Assembly: GCF_002531935.1 (NCBI RefSeq)
Contig: NZ_NWSV01000031.1
Location: 1-63,769, forward strand
DNA length: 63,769 bases
Direction of reading: 5' to 3'
Source: Rhizobium chutanense
GTDB taxonomy: Bacteria > Pseudomonadota > Alphaproteobacteria > Rhizobiales > Rhizobiaceae
This document shows, in pieces, positions 60,703 to 63,769 of the stretch. Position 1 is the stretch's first letter. Every line of letters starts with the position of its first letter. A model generated the notes under the pieces. That model had not been told where the DNA came from. It saw only the letters and a program-made list of their open reading frames with translations, and did not search any database. Both the position numbers and the translations under genes were made by a program.

Positions 60703-63486
60703 ATGTTCACCGTTCTGACGTGCGTTACCGAACAGCATGATCTCGCGCTGGTCGGTCTCGCGGGTTTGATCTGCTTTCTTGCCAGCCATTGCGCGATGCT
60801 TCTGCTCGATCGGGCGATGTCGTCGGCGGGCGCTGCGCGGTGGGTTTGGCTGATGACGGCGGGGGCGGCGGGTGGCTTCGGGATCTGGGCGACGCATTTC
60901 GTCGCCATGCTGGCTTATGACCCCGGTGTCGTCGTCGGCTATCATGCCGGCCTGACGCTGGTCTCGCTGCTGGTCGCGATGGTGGCGACGACGGGCGCCG
61001 TCGCGGCCAAGATGGCGTATGAGCGGTGGACGGCGAATATCATCGCCGGCGTGCTCTTCGGCGTCGGCATCGGCTCGATGCATTTTACCGGCATGCTGGC
61101 GATCGAATTCCCGGGGCAGATCGCCTGGGATAGCGGCTTCGTCACCGCGTCGGTCGCTCTCGGCATCGGCTTTTCGGTCGCCGCCTTTCGGTTTGCGGGC
61201 AGGGGCGAGCGGTCGCTTCCGGGTCAGCTCGCGCCCACACTTCTGTTGACGACAGGCGTCGTCGCCCTGCATTTCACCGCGATGGCCGGCGTCACCGTCA
61301 CGCCCGGCATTGTGGCGCTCGATCCGGCGACGCTGCTTTCGCCGGCGGTCATGGTGGTCACGATCGCCGCCGTTACCTTTTCGCTGCTGGCGGCCGGGTT
61401 CGCGGCCGCGATTTTCGCCGTGCGCTCGGAGGCGAAGACCGCCAAGGCGGAGCGCAATTTCAAGCTGCTGGTGCAGGGCGTGACCGATTACGCCATCTAT
61501 ATGCTCGACCCCCATGGCAAGGTCAGCAACTGGAATGCCGGGGCCGAGCGCGCCAAGGGCTACAGCGCCGATGAGATCGTCGGCAAGGATTTCTCGCTGT
61601 TCTATTCCGAGGAAGATCGCCGCAAAGGCCTGCCGCAGCGGGCGTTGGAAACGGCGCGTGCCGAGGGCAAGTTCGAAGCCCAGGGCTGGCGCTATCGCAA
61701 GGACGGCTCCTCCTTCTGGGCCTATGTCGTCATCGACGCGATCCATGACGAGACCGGCGCGCTGATCGGCTTTGCCAAGATCACCAAGGACAACAGCAAG
61801 CAGAAGGCGGATGCCGACCGGATCGAGGAGGTCACCCGCAATCTCGATGTCGCGCTCGAAAACATGGGGCAGGGCATCTGCATGTTCGATGCGGATGAGC
61901 GCCTGGTGCTCTGCAACAAGCGCTATCTCGAAATCTTCAAATTTCCCGAAGGGTCGGTGCGTCCGGGCATGCCCTACCGGCAGATCGTCGACGTCGGCTA
62001 TGCCGCCCATGCCGAAAACCCGGCGGAAGCGGCGGCGCGGGCCGAGGCTCATTATATCAGGAACATGGCGCTGATCCGGGGCGGGGCCGGCAGCGCGGTG
62101 CACAAATATCCGAGCGGCATATCCATCCAGCAGAACGTCAATATCCTGCCGAACGGCGGCTGGGTCGTCACTTTCGAAGATATCAGCGATCGCGTGAAGT
62201 CCGAGGAGCAGGTCGCTTTCCTCGCCAAGCACGATGCGCTGACGGGCCTGCCGAACCGGCTGCAGTTCGGCGAGCGCGTCGCCGAGGAACTGATGGTGGC
62301 GGACCGGCTGAGGGGCAAGGTCGCGGTCATCGGCATCGATCTCGACAAGTTCAAGGAGGTCAATGATCAGCACGGCCACGGCACCGGCGACATGGTGCTC
62401 GTCGAGCTGACGCGGCGTCTCGGCGAGGTGCTGCAGGAGGGCGAGTTCATCGCCCGCTTCGGCGGCGACGAGTTCGCCGCGACCAAACGCTTCGACGATT
62501 TGAGCGTCCTGCATGATTTCATCGCGCGCCTGGAAAGCGCGCTCGGCGGCATGATCTGCATCGACGGCTTCGAGATCAAGACCGGCGCCAGCCTCGGCGT
62601 GGCGCTCTATCCGAGCGATGCCGAGAGCGTTGACGGGCTTCTCGCCAATGCCGACCTTGCCATGTACCGCGCCAAGCAATCGCTGCTGCAGAAGGTCTGC
62701 TTCTACGAGGCGGCGATGGACGAGACCGCGCGCCGCCGCCGGGCGCTCGCCAACGATCTCTGGGCCTGCATCGACCGCAACGAACTGCATTTGCATTATC
62801 AGGTGCAGAAATCGGTGCGGACGGGCGAAATCACCGGCTACGAGGTGCTGCTGCGCTGGCGCCACCACGAGCGCGGCAATATCCCGCCGATGGATTTCAT
62901 CGGCCTTGCCGAGGAATGCGGCGCCATCCTGCCGATCGGCGAATGGGTGCTGCGCGAAGCCTGCCGCGAGGCGGCAAGCTGGAACAATGGCCACAAGATC
63001 GCTGTCAATCTCTCGCCGGTCCAGCTCGGCCACGCCGACATGGCGGCCGTCATCTCAGGCATCCTCGCCGAAACCGGCCTCGATCCGCGCCGTCTCGAAA
63101 TCGAGATCACCGAAAGCTCCATTATCATCGACAAGGACAAGGCGCTCAGCACCATGCGCGAGATGAAGGCGCTCGGCGTCTCGATCGCCATCGACGATTT
63201 CGGCACCGGTTATTCCTCGCTGGAAACCCTGCGCTCATTCCCCTTCGACAAGATCAAGCTCGACAAGAGCTTCATGGCCGAGGTCGAAAGCAACGCCCAA
63301 TCCAAGGCAATCGTCCGCGCCATCCTGGCGCTCGGCCGCAGCCTGGAGGTGCCGGTGCTGGCGGAAGGCGTGGAAACCCAGGCACAGCTCGACACGCTGT
63401 TGGAAGAGCAGTGCGACGAGGCCCAGGGCTACCTGCTTGGCAGGCCGCAGGCGATGGGCGAGGCGGTGGTTGGGAAGGCGGCTTGA
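60703..63486 (+). CDS. MHYT-PAS-GGDEF-EAL cyclic-di-GMP protein
   Basis: A 927-residue membrane signalling protein. An N-terminal MHYT sensor with about seven helices (about 8-240, repeated THFVAMLAY, MHFTGMLAI and LHFTAMAGV motifs that may bind copper) is followed by a PAS domain (about 255-370) and a second PAS-like region (about 385-500). The GGDEF domain (about 510-670) has an intact RFGGDEFAA, so it should make c-di-GMP. The EAL domain (about 690-920) has EVL in place of EAL but keeps NLSP, EITES, DDFGTGYSS, DKIKLDKSF and EGVET, so hydrolysis is plausible. It probably couples a membrane signal to biofilm or motility. Confidence 0.93.
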   Translation: MFTVLTCVTEQHDLALVGLAGLICFLASHCAMLLLDRAMSSAGAARWVWLMTAGAAGGFGIWATHFVAMLAYDPGVVVGYHAGLTLVSLLVAMVATTGAVAAKMAYERWTANIIAGVLFGVGIGSMHFTGMLAIEFPGQIAWDSGFVTASVALGIGFSVAAFRFAGRGERSLPGQLAPTLLLTTGVVALHFTAMAGVTVTPGIVALDPATLLSPAVMVVTIAAVTFSLLAAGFAAAIFAVRSEAKTAKAERNFKLLVQGVTDYAIYMLDPHGKVSNWNAGAERAKGYSADEIVGKDFSLFYSEEDRRKGLPQRALETARAEGKFEAQGWRYRKDGSSFWAYVVIDAIHDETGALIGFAKITKDNSKQKADADRIEEVTRNLDVALENMGQGICMFDADERLVLCNKRYLEIFKFPEGSVRPGMPYRQIVDVGYAAHAENPAEAAARAEAHYIRNMALIRGGAGSAVHKYPSGISIQQNVNILPNGGWVVTFEDISDRVKSEEQVAFLAKHDALTGLPNRLQFGERVAEELMVADRLRGKVAVIGIDLDKFKEVNDQHGHGTGDMVLVELTRRLGEVLQEGEFIARFGGDEFAATKRFDDLSVLHDFIARLESALGGMICIDGFEIKTGASLGVALYPSDAESVDGLLANADLAMYRAKQSLLQKVCFYEAAMDETARRRRALANDLWACIDRNELHLHYQVQKSVRTGEITGYEVLLRWRHHERGNIPPMDFIGLAEECGAILPIGEWVLREACREAASWNNGHKIAVNLSPVQLGHADMAAVISGILAETGLDPRRLEIEITESSIIIDKDKALSTMREMKALGVSIAIDDFGTGYSSLETLRSFPFDKIKLDKSFMAEVESNAQSKAIVRAILALGRSLEVPVLAEGVETQAQLDTLLEEQCDEAQGYLLGRPQAMGEAVVGKAA

Positions 63487-63542
63487 GCGCGCTTTGACGG
63501 TGGCGCTTGGGTTTGACCGCGACTGTGCATTCAGGGCCTGGT

Positions 63543-63690
63543 AAACCCCTCCCCAACCCCTCCCCACAAGGGGGAGGGGCTAACCCGGAGCTCCCGCCTC
63601 GTCCCACTCGAAACGTCGCAGATATCGAAAACGGGGGCGGCAGGTTAAGCCCCGCCCCCTTGTGGGGAGGGGTTGGGGAGGGGTCTTGGG
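63543..63690. repeat. Inverted repeat with CCCCTCCCCAACCCCTCCCC arms
   Basis: ACCCCTCCCCAACCCCTCCC at the left is mirrored by GGGAGGGGTTGGGGAGGGGT at the right, about 85 bases apart, enclosing GGGGGAGGGGCTAACC and TTAAGCCCCGCCCCC, which also pair. This makes a MITE-like palindromic element just after the GGDEF/EAL gene and may serve as its terminator. Confidence 0.75.
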
Positions 63691-63725
63691 CAGTGAACGA
63701 CCGGGTTGATGGTCGACAGTTTGGA

Positions 63726-63744
63726 CCGGGATGATACCTGACAG
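63726..63744 (-). repeat. IS-end-like motif at window end
   Basis: CCGGGATGATACCTGACAG is the inverted counterpart of the motif at 30-51, so the window is bordered by inward-facing relatives of the same sequence. No transposase is visible. Confidence 0.35.
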
Positions 63745-63769
63745 TTTTCATTCTGTCGTGTGTGCTGCT

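Noticed and set aside
60670..63033. 787-codon minus-strand frame opposite the GGDEF/EAL gene
   Set aside because: Low-complexity Arg/Asp-rich translation without motifs; the plus-strand protein has intact GGDEF and EAL-type signatures.

Overview
The window looks like chromosomal DNA of a fast-growing alphaproteobacterium of the Rhizobium leguminosarum/etli type. The reasons are high GC, a Zur-controlled znu locus with alphaproteobacterial Zur boxes, a leaderless amino-acid attenuator like those of rhizobia, several palindromic intergenic repeat families of the kind found throughout rhizobial genomes, and many TetR, LysR, ROK and MocR regulators and ABC importers. No rRNA or tRNA gene was recognised. 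Both window ends carry inverted copies of a CTGTCAGGTAT-type motif resembling insertion-sequence ends, so the window may be a contig broken at IS copies.

Layout. 0.2-5 kb: a zinc-starvation regulon (znuA facing znuCB-zur, plus a CobW-type zinc GTPase and a 59-residue Cys protein). 5.2-13.9 kb: a secreted tandem-repeat protein, a transglutaminase-like protein, gamma carbonic anhydrase, an FAH-family enzyme, a nucleotidyltransferase preceded by a threonine-codon attenuator, an SDR protein, a TetR/membrane-protein pair, an acetyltransferase and a monooxygenase-like protein. 14-20.4 kb: a signalling cluster made of a FecR-TPR-beta-barrel fusion, a CHASE2 class III nucleotide cyclase, and a divergent Pycsar-type membrane effector. 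20.4-44 kb: mostly metabolic and regulatory genes, including an FMN riboswitch before a lumazine synthase, a second soluble cyclase, an ArsR-MFS pair with tandem palindromic operators, a histidine kinase/response regulator pair and a MocR/EamA pair. 44-52 kb: a ROK-controlled ABC importer operon ending in a GH42 beta-galactosidase.

52.3-58.5 kb is an accessory island with visibly different base composition and crowded genes, next to the 3' end of the beta-galactosidase gene; a decayed copy of that 3' end lies at about 55.5 kb. On the minus strand is a tight four-gene operon: a small protein starting MGSS, a PfkB-kinase/nucleoside-deoxyribosyltransferase fusion, a QueC-like PP-loop enzyme and a HhH DNA-glycosylase-like protein. 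On the plus strand is a dGTPase-family HD hydrolase overlapping a CCA/poly(A)-polymerase-like nucleotidyltransferase. QueC-like and OGG-like proteins occur together in type IV CBASS, and QueC-like proteins occur in Qat, but no CD-NTase, QatA or QatD is present. I infer an anti-phage island with an undescribed nucleobase-chemistry operon. It is followed by three secreted or membrane proteins of unknown function and, to the window end, an MHYT-PAS-GGDEF-EAL protein.

The best candidates for new biology are the QueC/HhH/PfkB-NDT/MGSS operon, the FecR-barrel/CHASE2 cyclase/PycTM neighbourhood, and the threonine attenuator in front of a nucleotidyltransferase.
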